DNA of 64,000 nucleotides, taken from assembly GCA_020638695.1 (NCBI GenBank), contig JACKIB010000001.1:496001-560000 (forward strand), read 5' to 3'. The translations under genes were made by a program, and so were the position numbers. The notes beneath the pieces are model-generated. The model was not told the DNA's origin. It saw nothing but the letters and a program-made list of their open reading frames with translations, and did no database searches. This document shows positions 44,662-53,695 of this stretch, piece after piece. Origin of the DNA: Planctomycetota bacterium. Its GTDB lineage: Bacteria; Planctomycetota; UBA1135; UBA2386. Position 1 is the first letter of the stretch. Every line of letters begins with the position of its first letter.

Positions 44662-46322
44662 TACTTGCTCCCCCCGTTCCCGCCGGCCTTCTCGGGGTCA
44701 CTGCCGTTCGGCTGCGCGCCGCCCGCCAGCAGGTCGACGAACACATCGAACTGGATCTCGTTGCCCTTCGGCGTCGCCGGGGTCTTCACCTCGGCGATGC
44801 CTTTGAACTTGTCCTTGAGCGCCGCCGCAAAACCCTGGAACACCGAGTTGATCGGCTTGCCGCTGACTTCCTTGCCGCGACCGCGCACGTGGATCAGTTG
44901 GCCCTTGGTCGCGCCCTTGGCCGACTTGTTGGGCACCACCTCGACCACGTCGAGCCACAGATCCTCGGGCAGGAGCGCCTGCAGTGAGCGGAGCACTTGC
45001 AGGCTGCCGTCCAGCGGCACCGACTTGGTCGCCAGGAACTCGATCAGCTCCTTCCGCACCTCGTTCTCGGCCACCACCTCCGCGGTGGCCTTGTTGACCT
45101 TGGCGTAGCGCGCGTATTCGCGGTCGGCCGAGCGCTTGGCATCCTCCCCGGCCTGCGCGTCGCCGATTCCGACGTAGGCCTGGTAACCGAGCAACCCGAT
45201 CAGCAGCACCCCGGCGGCGATGCTGAACACGGTCCGCTGAACGAAGCGCTGCCGGCGCTTCACCGACTCGGGCAGGATCTCCAGCGAGTAGAGCGAATCG
45301 TCGAGCCGCGTCGCGGCGAGCCCGAGGGCGACCACCGCCTCGCTGCGGTGGCTGTCGAGGTCTTCGAGCTCGGCCGGCGACAACTCGCTGAGGTCGACCG
45401 AGGCGAATGGGTCGAACGTCTCCACCGAGCAGTGCAAGGCCTCGCGCATCAGCCCTCGGATGCCGCGCAACCGCGCGCTCCCGCCACACAGCAGGACCCG
45501 GTCGAGGCGAAGATCGGGCTGCCGCGTCTGCTGCTTGCAGAACGCCAACGACGACTGGATCGCCGACACCAGCATCGACGCAGAACCACCGGCGGCCATC
45601 GTGACCTTCTCCGCCTGGTTCGAGGCGAACTTGCCGCGGCTCGCCGGGTCGAGGTCGAGCAGCTCCTTCTTCAGGGTCTCCGCCTTGCGGCCACCGACGT
45701 TGAACGCCGAGCCGATCGCGTCATCGAGAACCTTGCCGCCACCGGTGAGATTGCGGGCGAACAGCAGGTTCTGGCCCTTCGCCAGGGCGATGTCGATGGT
45801 CTCGTGGCCAATATTGGCGATGCACACCACCTCGTCTTCGTCGGTGGTGTAGGTGCGCAGGTAGGCGTTGAACACCGCGATGCAGTTGGGCACGTGGCCA
45901 GCCACGTTGCCACCCGCAGCTGCGACCAACTCGGCGACCCCGTCGAGCGCCTCGTTGCGCGCCAGTGCCATCAGGATGGTGTCGCTGTCGGACTCCTCCT
46001 CGGTCGGCGGCAACAAGTTGTAGTCCGCCGACAACGCGTCGCCGGACTGGTTGGCGAGGTCCGCGATCTCCAGCTCCATCAGGTTGCGCAACTGCCAATC
46101 CGGGGCCGGAGGCACCTGCGTGTAGCGCAGGGTCATCGACCGACCCGCCAACCCGGCCACGGCTCCCTTCAGTGGGATTCCCGTACCCGAGAGGCCCGCG
46201 CCGCCATCGCCCACCGAACAGGTGGCGAAGTCGGTGAGCACGAGGCCCTGCTTGCGGTCCTCCAATTGCAGAACCTTGAACGTGTGCGATCCGGGGTCGA
46301 CCGCGACGGCCCGTTTCGCCAT
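44661..46322 (-). CDS. PilM-PilN fusion protein
   Basis: The 553-residue product joins two parts. Residues 1-350 are the actin-like PilM ATPase, with D-P-G-S-H-T-F-K-V-L, N-I-G-H-E-T-I-D-I-A and L-C-G-G-S-A-R. Residues about 360-540 are PilN-like, with a membrane helix (A-A-G-V-L-L-I-G-L-L-G-Y near 375), a coiled coil and a small periplasmic domain. Separate PilM and PilN are usual, so the fusion is notable. It sits between the FHA protein and the PilO-like protein and would link a cytoplasmic ring to the inner membrane. Confidence 0.85.
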   Translation of the reverse strand: MAKRAVAVDPGSHTFKVLQLEDRKQGLVLTDFATCSVGDGGAGLSGTGIPLKGAVAGLAGRSMTLRYTQVPPAPDWQLRNLMELEIADLANQSGDALSADYNLLPPTEEESDSDTILMALARNEALDGVAELVAAAGGNVAGHVPNCIAVFNAYLRTYTTDEDEVVCIANIGHETIDIALAKGQNLLFARNLTGGGKVLDDAIGSAFNVGGRKAETLKKELLDLDPASRGKFASNQAEKVTMAAGGSASMLVSAIQSSLAFCKQQTRQPDLRLDRVLLCGGSARLRGIRGLMREALHCSVETFDPFASVDLSELSPAELEDLDSHRSEAVVALGLAATRLDDSLYSLEILPESVKRRQRFVQRTVFSIAAGVLLIGLLGYQAYVGIGDAQAGEDAKRSADREYARYAKVNKATAEVVAENEVRKELIEFLATKSVPLDGSLQVLRSLQALLPEDLWLDVVEVVPNKSAKGATKGQLIHVRGRGKEVSGKPINSVFQGFAAALKDKFKGIAEVKTPATPKGNEIQFDVFVDLLAGGAQPNGSDPEKAGGNGGSK

Positions 46323-48343
46323 TACTTCCCCTCCCCCTTGGCGGCGGGTTTCTCGCCACCGGGCAGGTATTCCTTTGCGTAGGCGTCGATCATGGTGACC
46401 AGCTCTGCATCGTCCTTGCTCCCGGATCCGGCCAGGGCGCGCTTGAGGATCAGGAGTCGGGCGCGTACCGCGCCGTTGGCCTCTGCCTCCATCTCGTGGA
46501 TCGTGTCGCGAACCCGCTTCCGCATCGCCGCGAACTTCTCTGGCTCGGTCAGGTACGCCTCGCCATAGGTGGTAACCGTGCGCCCGAGATCGGCATCGAG
46601 CCGGCGGTAGCCGGCGAGCGAGGGCAGGAAGATCAACTCGTCCAGCTCGCCGCGCAGGTAGCGGAGCTTGGCCTCCAGCTTGCCACGGACCTCGTTGCGC
46701 AGCGCGGTCAGCTTGGCAGCCTGGCGATCGTCATGCGGGTACTTCTGCAGCGCTTCCTGGACCCGATCGAGCACCGCGTGATAGTTGCCGGCCGAGGACT
46801 GCTCCTGCGCCTGCTCGAGCAGCACGCGGGCCTTCTCCCGCTGTTCGGCGAAGGTGTGGCTGATGCGCAGCTCGGGGAGCGCGGGAAGTGTCAGTCGGAA
46901 CAGATCCCCTACGACTTCGCCGCGGAGCTTGGCGCGCAGTTCCCTGGGCAGTTCTATCATCAGCCGGGACGACTCGCGGCCGAGGAGCAGGCGATCCACC
47001 CCTTCCAGGGTGAAGCTGGCCCCGTGCGCCACGAACGGTTCGCCATTCCGACTGGCCAGCACGCCGGCCGCGACCACCGATGGATCGAACCACAGGTGCA
47101 CCCCGCTGCCCGCGTTCTCGAACGACAGCAGGAAGAACGGGTCCTTGTCGGCGCACTTGAGCCCGACTCCGGCGTCGCTGCAACAGAGCAGTGCTGCCTT
47201 GTCGAGTTCGAGCAGCCCCGCGTCGGTGACGATCGGCGTCACCCGGTAGAGCACCGGCTGGGAGGCCCCATCGACCAGAAACACCGCGCTGCCAGCGCCC
47301 ACGAGCCGCAGCCCCGAGGACGACTTGGCCTCGTGACTCGGCAGGTTGGTCTGCTCGACCATCGCCACGTCGTCGAACGACACGCTCGCCTCCGCACTCG
47401 GGAGCAGGGCGACGAGCTCGACGGCGGCGCGGTCGCAGCCCTTGGGCACTCCGATGGAGAACTCGAGCTTGGTGTAGCTGTCCGCAACCGCCGGGGTCGT
47501 TCCGGTGATGACCGTGCCGCCGCGACTCGGGTCGCTGGTCCAGAACCGAACGCGCAGCGACGCCTTGCCCCCGGACTTGGTTCGCGCCCAGGCCTGCAAC
47601 GCAAGGCCACCCGGGGCGGAAACCACCCGCTCGCGGCAGCGGGCCACCGCGTGGTGCACCTTGCCGTCTGCATCGCCGCGGGCCGAGAGATAGCCTCGGC
47701 CGGTGTTGCTGCCGCGGGCGCCGGTCTCCTGGACGAAGCCGGCCCCGGACACCGCCAGATTCCAGCCGTCGCCATCGCCCTCCGCGGCATCCGGCCCGGT
47801 CTCCATCCCGCCGTTCTTCAGCGTGTTGCCGGTGACCACCAACACCGCACGGGGTCGCCCACTGCCCCCGGCACCACCTCCGGCCTTGCCGTTGCCGAGC
47901 AGCAGCCAGGCCGCGCCTCCGCCGAGTAGCAACACCGCGGCAACCAGCCCCCACAACAGGCCGCCGCCCCGCTTGCGGGTCTTGGCGAGCAGGGCGGAGT
48001 CGACCTGTCGAACTGCGAGACCGCCCCCGGCCGCCTCCGGAGTCGGCGCACCCGTTCGCTTGAACGCCACGCGAATGCGGCCGAGCTGGACGATGTCGTT
48101 CTCGGTGAGACCGACTTCGTCGATCCGCCGCCCCTCCATCAGGGTTCCATTGGTGGAGCCGAGGTCCTTGAGCACCCACTGGCCACCTTCGTTGGAGATC
48201 GAGGCGTGTTGGCCGGACACCTTCTCGTCGTGCAGCACGACGGTGTTGCCCTGCCTCCGTCCGATGGTGACTGTCTGGCTGCCGAGAGCAATCAGCTCAC
48301 CGGCACGATCCCCGTCCAGGATTTCGAGGACGTATTCGGTCAT
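46322..48343 (-). CDS. Membrane FHA-domain protein with jelly-roll-like extracytoplasmic domain
   Basis: The 673-residue product starts with an FHA domain (1-100): T-I-G-R-R at 26-30, S-G-Q-H-A-S-I at 44-50, and L-G-S-T-N-G-T at 61-67, the phosphothreonine-binding residues of the family. A membrane helix lies at about 131-153. The first extracytoplasmic domain (about 185-345) starts N-G-G-M-E-T-G and ends S-F-D-D-V-A-M-V, like CBM4/9-type jelly rolls. The C-terminal third is helical. I chose the ATG at 48343, which starts the FHA domain. It begins the pseudopilin run and may couple Ser/Thr phosphorylation to the machine. Confidence 0.85.
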   Translation of the reverse strand: MTEYVLEILDGDRAGELIALGSQTVTIGRRQGNTVVLHDEKVSGQHASISNEGGQWVLKDLGSTNGTLMEGRRIDEVGLTENDIVQLGRIRVAFKRTGAPTPEAAGGGLAVRQVDSALLAKTRKRGGGLLWGLVAAVLLLGGGAAWLLLGNGKAGGGAGGSGRPRAVLVVTGNTLKNGGMETGPDAAEGDGDGWNLAVSGAGFVQETGARGSNTGRGYLSARGDADGKVHHAVARCRERVVSAPGGLALQAWARTKSGGKASLRVRFWTSDPSRGGTVITGTTPAVADSYTKLEFSIGVPKGCDRAAVELVALLPSAEASVSFDDVAMVEQTNLPSHEAKSSSGLRLVGAGSAVFLVDGASQPVLYRVTPIVTDAGLLELDKAALLCCSDAGVGLKCADKDPFFLLSFENAGSGVHLWFDPSVVAAGVLASRNGEPFVAHGASFTLEGVDRLLLGRESSRLMIELPRELRAKLRGEVVGDLFRLTLPALPELRISHTFAEQREKARVLLEQAQEQSSAGNYHAVLDRVQEALQKYPHDDRQAAKLTALRNEVRGKLEAKLRYLRGELDELIFLPSLAGYRRLDADLGRTVTTYGEAYLTEPEKFAAMRKRVRDTIHEMEAEANGAVRARLLILKRALAGSGSKDDAELVTMIDAYAKEYLPGGEKPAAKGEGK

Positions 48344-48641
48344 GACCTGCGTGTCGGCCCGGACTTCTGGTGCGAGCCGCCGGGCTTTGAGGGGTTGGGA
48401 TGATGGGGACGGGACACAATGTAGCACGAGCCGGACCGAGCCGGGACGGAGTCCCGCGGATCAGGGGTTCGCGGTGCGGCCGTGCGGTGCGGGGTGTCCC
48501 CCGCACACCCCGACGCGGCGTCCTGGCGCGGCGGGGTCGAGCGCAAGGCTACGCTACGTGCCGGAATGGGAATGTCAAACAACCGCACCACGTCCGGATG
48601 CCGGGGCAGACCGACGAATCCACGGCCTGCACAGCCGCGCC

Positions 48642-51600
48642 TCACTGCGCCTGGATCCGCAGCTTGGGCCCCACCCCGGGCCAGCCGAACGCGTTCACGG
48701 CGACCGGCGTGAGGTCGTAGTAGGCCTGGCTCACCAGGCCGGTCAGCGTCACCACGTGGCGCTTGTCGGCCGGGTCACCCACGGCGAAGGCCCAGACCTG
48801 ACCCGTCGCCCCCACCCGCTCGACCAGGAACACCACCGCCGCATGCGTGTCGGTCGTCACGGCGACCTGCGTGGCACGAGCATTCTGGGCGAGTACGGCA
48901 GGCGCACCCACCACGGGTTCGACCTGCACCCGAACCCCCAGGCTCCCGGTCAAGCCACTCCACGTCGCGGTGATGGTCGCGTCCCCCACGTTTCGGGCGA
49001 TCAACCCACCCATGCGTGACACCTCGACGCGCGAAGGATGTGACGACGACCACGCAACCTGTCCACTCACATCGCGCTCGGCACCCGAGCTGTCGCGCGC
49101 CAACGCCCGCAGTCCGAGCCGCATCCGCCCAAGGCTCATGGTAGTCGTGTCGTCCGCGGCGACCCGCAGGGAGACGATCGTCGGCGCCGGCCCCATCGAC
49201 CGGCGCGCAGTCAGGAATCCGGTGGCGTACACGACCTGATTGCGGCGCAGGTCGTGGACGATGGTCATCTGCTTGTCGTCGACGGGAGTCGAGAACAGGC
49301 CGGACGGCACCGGCAGCAGGGCGCCGGGGAAGCCGAGAAGCTGCTGGTCGACCCCGCGTCGATCGATCATCTCCATCACTCCAGGCTCGAACGCGTAGTC
49401 GACGCGCTGGCCGTTGGCGGGGTTGATCGCCGACAGCGCCCACCGGCCGTTGGGTGACGACCCGGCGAAGCCGTCCGGCGGCAGAGTCACCGGGCGGCCC
49501 CGCACGGTAGTGGTCCAGTTGCCCGCCGCGTGGTTGGCCTTGAACTCGGTGCCGTCGGCGCAGCGAAGCACCAGCCGGGGATGCGCGAGATCGAGCCCAG
49601 CGGTCAGCGCTCCGTCGAGGTCCAGCTCGGCACCGGAGCCATCGACGTAGCGCACCTCGCGAACCTCGCTGGCACGCAACGCCGCCGCCAGGCCCCGGGT
49701 CAGGTGCAGACTGCGCAGCGAGTCGCGCCAATTCCAATAGTTGTTCGGCACATCACCGTTTGTGCCGAGGAAGGGTGCGTGCCCGTAGCTGAGCAGGGTG
49801 GTGTGCCAGCCATCCGACCAAGACTGCGGGATCGGGTAGGTGCTGCCGCGGTAGTGCGACTCCCACCCCATCCCGAACCAACCGGTGGCCTTCGGCAACA
49901 CGGTGCCCAGCTCGAAATCGGGGATGACCGCAGCATCCCAGTTGACCGCGTTCGGTGGCCCTTGCGCGGGGCTCCAGTGGATCGGGATCTTGCGGCTGGT
50001 TCCGTCGAGCAGTCCGGCGGCGTAGCTCTCGAACGCGCGGTAGCGCCAGTGCGAGTTCTCTCCCATCAACGGCCCCTGCATGCCGTCCTTCAGCGCTTGG
50101 AAGGCGATCTCGCGCTGGCGCAGGTTCTCCGCGATGGTCTTCGCCCGCCCGGAGGTCGAGATCTGGTCGATCTCGATCCAGCCGGGGACCTCGGTCTGCG
50201 CGTCGATGTGCGCCCCCCCGGTGGGGAAACCCTGCGCGCCGCGGATCGCCCGGCCGAAGCTGGCAAAGCGCGCCGCGTAGCCGCTCGGCGTGGCGACGTC
50301 GACCGGATGCCCCTGCCCAGCGAGGTTGCTCCCCGCCAGGTTGAGGTTGGTGTCCCAACCCTTCTTCAAGTTGCCGGCGGCGTCGCGCGTGCACTGGGTC
50401 ACGTCGTACGCCGGATTCGGCGTCAGGAGCACGGACCCGGCCGCGCTGTTCGGCAGGTTCAGGGTCAGGTTCGGGTAGCCGGAGTCCATCATGTTGGCGG
50501 CGAAATACGGCATCAGCCCCCAGCCAGCGGTCGCCGCCGCGTCGGCGTAGGCGCGCCACTCGGCGATGGACCCGAAGACCGTGCCGATGGGCGGTGCCGG
50601 CGCCGCCGGAAGGTAGTCCGGATCGTTGAGGTTGAACGGCCACTTGGACCAGTCCCACTTGATGTGCAGCATCGCGTCGACCCCGCAGTCCGCACACCGC
50701 TGCACCCATGCACTCGCCTTGTCATAGCGGTTGCCGGGCGCGTTCTGCGACACCGCGCGCTCCGCGGTGTGCAACCGGTACTCCGACGGCGGACGGTCGA
50801 TCACCGGGAACGTGTCGGCGATGCGATCGCTGACCACCACGTAGGCGACCTCGTGTATCGGCGCCAGCAAGTCACCGAGTTCGTTGCGGTAGGTCCCCGA
50901 GCCCGTCTCGCCGGCGAACTGCGACCCCGACACCGAAGGTGGCGTGTGCGTCGTATCGCTGGCGGAACTCCGGTACCAGTCGAGCCACCGCGCGACGCAG
51001 ACACCACCGCCGACGAACACCGGCACCATGTCCATGTACGGAACGTGCAGCGCCCGACCACCCGCGGGCAGACCCTCGCCTGCGCCGAAGGTGAACCCGG
51101 CGTAGTCGAAGTCTGCCGCCCGGCGCACTGACGGGTCACTGCGCGCCGTGATCTGCAGCGCGCGGCCGAACAACGTCAAGGTGAACGTCTTCTCGCAGGT
51201 GTACGCGGTAGTCCCGGCGCGGTACGTGTCGCGAATGCGCAGTTCGACCGCCTGCGTGCCGGGCACGAGTCGGTGGCTCACCAAGGTGCCGTCGTGGTTG
51301 GGGTCGTGCGTGCTGGAGAACGCCAGATCGTAGGGGGCGATCAGCCTGCCCAACCCCGCAGCAGGCACGCCGGAGGCGCGGAACCACAGCCCACCTGCCG
51401 CGATCGGCACCACCCCGGTCACGGTCTCCTCGATCCGCAGCACACCGCGTTGCACGAACGCGTGGCCGATCGGTAGGCGGTACTCGATGAGCACCCGTCC
51501 ACTCAGGTCGCGCAGCGTCCACAGGTACGCGGACTGCGCCGGGTCGAATCGTGCCGTCGCGACGCCGGTCGCGCGGGCGCCGCGGGGGAACAGGTGCGGC

Positions 51601-51695
51601 ATGTCGATCGCCGGCTGGGCCGGCACCGCGAGCGCGAGGAGCAGGACAGCCAGGGGCGTTGTGCCCGCGCGCATCGCGCTGCGGAGGAGGATCAT
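48642..51695 (-). CDS. Large secreted glycoside-hydrolase-like protein with Ig-like C-terminus
   Basis: The 1017-residue product has a signal peptide ending V-P-A-Q. The middle (about 340-680) looks like a TIM-barrel glycoside hydrolase, with D-A-M-L-H-I-K-W-D-W-S-K-W, H-I-D-A-Q-T-E-V-P-G and M-G-E-N-S-H-W at strand ends. I cannot place it in a numbered family; DUF5696-type proteins are the closest I can suggest. Later residues (about 880-940) form a Big2-like Ig domain (V-A-W-S-S-S-H-P-S-R-V), then a fibronectin-like end. The gene is divergent from rsmE. The start could also be the ATG at 51674. Confidence 0.75.
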   Translation of the reverse strand: MILLRSAMRAGTTPLAVLLLALAVPAQPAIDMPHLFPRGARATGVATARFDPAQSAYLWTLRDLSGRVLIEYRLPIGHAFVQRGVLRIEETVTGVVPIAAGGLWFRASGVPAAGLGRLIAPYDLAFSSTHDPNHDGTLVSHRLVPGTQAVELRIRDTYRAGTTAYTCEKTFTLTLFGRALQITARSDPSVRRAADFDYAGFTFGAGEGLPAGGRALHVPYMDMVPVFVGGGVCVARWLDWYRSSASDTTHTPPSVSGSQFAGETGSGTYRNELGDLLAPIHEVAYVVVSDRIADTFPVIDRPPSEYRLHTAERAVSQNAPGNRYDKASAWVQRCADCGVDAMLHIKWDWSKWPFNLNDPDYLPAAPAPPIGTVFGSIAEWRAYADAAATAGWGLMPYFAANMMDSGYPNLTLNLPNSAAGSVLLTPNPAYDVTQCTRDAAGNLKKGWDTNLNLAGSNLAGQGHPVDVATPSGYAARFASFGRAIRGAQGFPTGGAHIDAQTEVPGWIEIDQISTSGRAKTIAENLRQREIAFQALKDGMQGPLMGENSHWRYRAFESYAAGLLDGTSRKIPIHWSPAQGPPNAVNWDAAVIPDFELGTVLPKATGWFGMGWESHYRGSTYPIPQSWSDGWHTTLLSYGHAPFLGTNGDVPNNYWNWRDSLRSLHLTRGLAAALRASEVREVRYVDGSGAELDLDGALTAGLDLAHPRLVLRCADGTEFKANHAAGNWTTTVRGRPVTLPPDGFAGSSPNGRWALSAINPANGQRVDYAFEPGVMEMIDRRGVDQQLLGFPGALLPVPSGLFSTPVDDKQMTIVHDLRRNQVVYATGFLTARRSMGPAPTIVSLRVAADDTTTMSLGRMRLGLRALARDSSGAERDVSGQVAWSSSHPSRVEVSRMGGLIARNVGDATITATWSGLTGSLGVRVQVEPVVGAPAVLAQNARATQVAVTTDTHAAVVFLVERVGATGQVWAFAVGDPADKRHVVTLTGLVSQAYYDLTPVAVNAFGWPGVGPKLRIQAQ

Positions 51696-51731
51696 CGTCG
51701 CTCGGTTATAAAGCCCCGCGCCCCCTCCCCG

Positions 51732-52460
51732 ATGGCCCGCCGCTACCACCTCACCCCGCTGCCGCCCCCCGGGCGCCACCCGCTCCCGGCGGAGCTGAGC
51801 CATCACCTGGCCCGCGTGATGCGCATCCGGGTCGGCGATCCGGTTGTGCTGTTCGACGGGGCGGGTCTGGAATGCGCTGCAGCGGTGTGCGGGATCCGCG
51901 GCTCGGGCCGCAGCCCGACGGTCGAAGTGGAAACCGCGCTCCCGACGCCGGGTGGGTTCGAGCCCGATGTCCACCTGACGGTCGCGTTCCCCCCGCCCAA
52001 GGGCGGCCGCACCGCCGAGCTGCTGGAGCACGGCACCGAACTCGGGATCGCTGCCTTCCAACCGTTGCGCAGTGCCCGTGCGGTGCGCGACCTCGAGCGG
52101 CCGGAACGCTGGCAACGCGTCGTGGCGGCGGCGGCCGGCCAGTGTGACCGCGCCCGCATTCCCGCGCTGCGGCCGAGCTGCGCGTTGCGCACCCTGCTCG
52201 AGGATCCGGCGCTGCCCGCCGAGCGATACCTCGCGGACGCTGCCGGCCCTCCGCTCGCGCCCGCCCAGACCTGCGAAGTCGTGCTGTTGGTTGGCCCAGA
52301 GGGCGGCCTGTCCGAGGACGAGCGCAGCCTTGTCTGCGAGGCCGGCTTCGCCCCGCGACGCATGGCGATCCCCACGCTGCGGGTCGAGACCGCGGTGCTC
52401 GCGGGCGCTGCACTGCTGCTGTCCGCGTGCAACCGACTCGGGAACCCGGATCGTCCGTGA
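51732..52460 (+). CDS. rsmE: 16S rRNA (uracil-1498-N3)-methyltransferase
   Basis: The 242-residue product matches RsmE (PF04452) over its length. It starts with A-R-R-Y-H-L, has F-P-P-P-K-G-G-R, and has the SAM-binding knot motif L-L-V-G-P-E-G-G-L-S-E-D-E followed by L-R-V-E-T-A-V-L-A-G. It methylates U1498 of 16S rRNA. The start has no strong ribosome binding site, but the frame and length fit the family. Confidence 0.95.
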   Translation: MARRYHLTPLPPPGRHPLPAELSHHLARVMRIRVGDPVVLFDGAGLECAAAVCGIRGSGRSPTVEVETALPTPGGFEPDVHLTVAFPPPKGGRTAELLEHGTELGIAAFQPLRSARAVRDLERPERWQRVVAAAAGQCDRARIPALRPSCALRTLLEDPALPAERYLADAAGPPLAPAQTCEVVLLVGPEGGLSEDERSLVCEAGFAPRRMAIPTLRVETAVLAGAALLLSACNRLGNPDRP

Positions 52461-52501
52461 GCCGCGTCCGACACGGCAGTTCGAAGGCGTCCGCCACCCG
52501 A

Positions 52502-53215
52502 TCACCCTTGGATCGCGCCTTCGCACCCCTCGGCGAAGCTGTAGTACGTCGTCGCCCCGACGACGACGTGATCGAGCACCGTGATGCCGAGCAGCTCGCC
52601 GGACTCGCGCAGCCTGGCGGTGACCTCGCGGTCCTCGGCACTGGGCGTGGCGTCGCCACTCGGGTGGTTGTGCGCCAGCACCAACGCCGCCGCCCCCTCG
52701 CGCACCGCCGCGGCGAACACTTCGCGCGGGTGCACCGGCGCCGAACTCAGACTGCCGACGCTGACCACCCGCAGTCCGAGCACCCGGTGACGAGCGTCCA
52801 CCAGCAACGCGTAGAAGGACTCCCGCCGTACCGATCGCGCGGTCTCTCGCACGACCCGCGCGACGTCGACGGCACTGCGGATCGGTGTACCCGGACGGAG
52901 TCGCAGCTCGACCAGGCGGCGAGCGAGCCCGAACGCCGCCTGCAACGCCGCGGCGCGCACCGGGCCGATCCCGGGCTCCGCCGCGAGCTCCCGCAGTTCC
53001 GCGCAGGCCAGGCCAGCCAAGCCGCCGAAGCGGAGCAGGAGCCGCAACGCCATCGCCTCGGCGTTCTCCCCGGCCCTGCCGCAACGCAACACCAGCGCGA
53101 GGCTCTCGGCGTCGGACAGGCGTCCCTCGCCGACCTGTTGGATGCGCTCGCGTGGCCCGAGGGCTCGCAATTCCGGTGGTGCCTGCACCCCCCCCCGTGC
53201 CCGCGCGCACCGCAC
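52502..53215 (-). CDS. radC: RadC family JAB-domain protein
   Basis: The 237-residue product has a helix-hairpin-helix part (L-A-A-E-P-G-I-G-P-V-R-A) and a JAB/MPN-like domain (PF04002). The domain has H-P-R-E-V-F-A-A-A-V and the metal motif H-N-H-P-S-G-D-A-T-P-S-A-E-D. Its precise role in DNA metabolism is unknown in most bacteria. The gene is convergent with rsmE. Confidence 0.93.
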   Translation of the reverse strand: MRCARARGGVQAPPELRALGPRERIQQVGEGRLSDAESLALVLRCGRAGENAEAMALRLLLRFGGLAGLACAELRELAAEPGIGPVRAAALQAAFGLARRLVELRLRPGTPIRSAVDVARVVRETARSVRRESFYALLVDARHRVLGLRVVSVGSLSSAPVHPREVFAAAVREGAAALVLAHNHPSGDATPSAEDREVTARLRESGELLGITVLDHVVVGATTYYSFAEGCEGAIQG

Positions 53216-53298
53216 AGTGACGGTTCATTCGGAGAAATCTCGGGAGAACACGCGGGCTGCGCCGAGGCATGTCCGAGCTACCCTGCGGACCTCGAACC

Positions 53299-53508
53299 AT
53301 GAGCGATGCACCCACCCACGATCTGGGAACCTGGCTGCGGGAGAACGCCCGCGCCGATTCGACCCTCACGCTGGACCGCCCGGCGGTGCAGGCCCTTTGG
53401 AACGAGATGCGCCGCTTGCAGCAGAGCAGCGATCGACTGCGGCGGCAGAACGCGAAACTGCGGCGGCGGCTGACGAAAGCAGGCGACTCGGAGGCTTCGG
53501 ATTCCTGA
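53299..53508 (+). CDS. Small coiled-coil protein
   Basis: The 69-residue frame begins at the ATG at 53299; an ATG at 53269 would add ten residues. It has a heptad-like helix rich in Arg, Gln and Leu (L-W-N-E-M-R-R-L-Q-Q-S-S-D-R-L-R-R). I recognise no family. The clean composition and its placement between real genes make it plausible. Confidence 0.5.
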   Translation: MSDAPTHDLGTWLRENARADSTLTLDRPAVQALWNEMRRLQQSSDRLRRQNAKLRRRLTKAGDSEASDS

Positions 53509-53695
53509 GCCTGCTCGCGCACCCGCAGCGCGGCTCGCACTCGTCACCACGACCCAGCTCGCCGGGTGGCTGGCGCAGCGATGGCGCCGCGCACCGGGTT
53601 GTCCCCTCTGCAGCGGCGCGCGATACGATACCGCGGTCGAAGTCCGACCGATCCCAAACTGTCGCCCATCCCGCGGCCCCCATCCCGGACAAACC

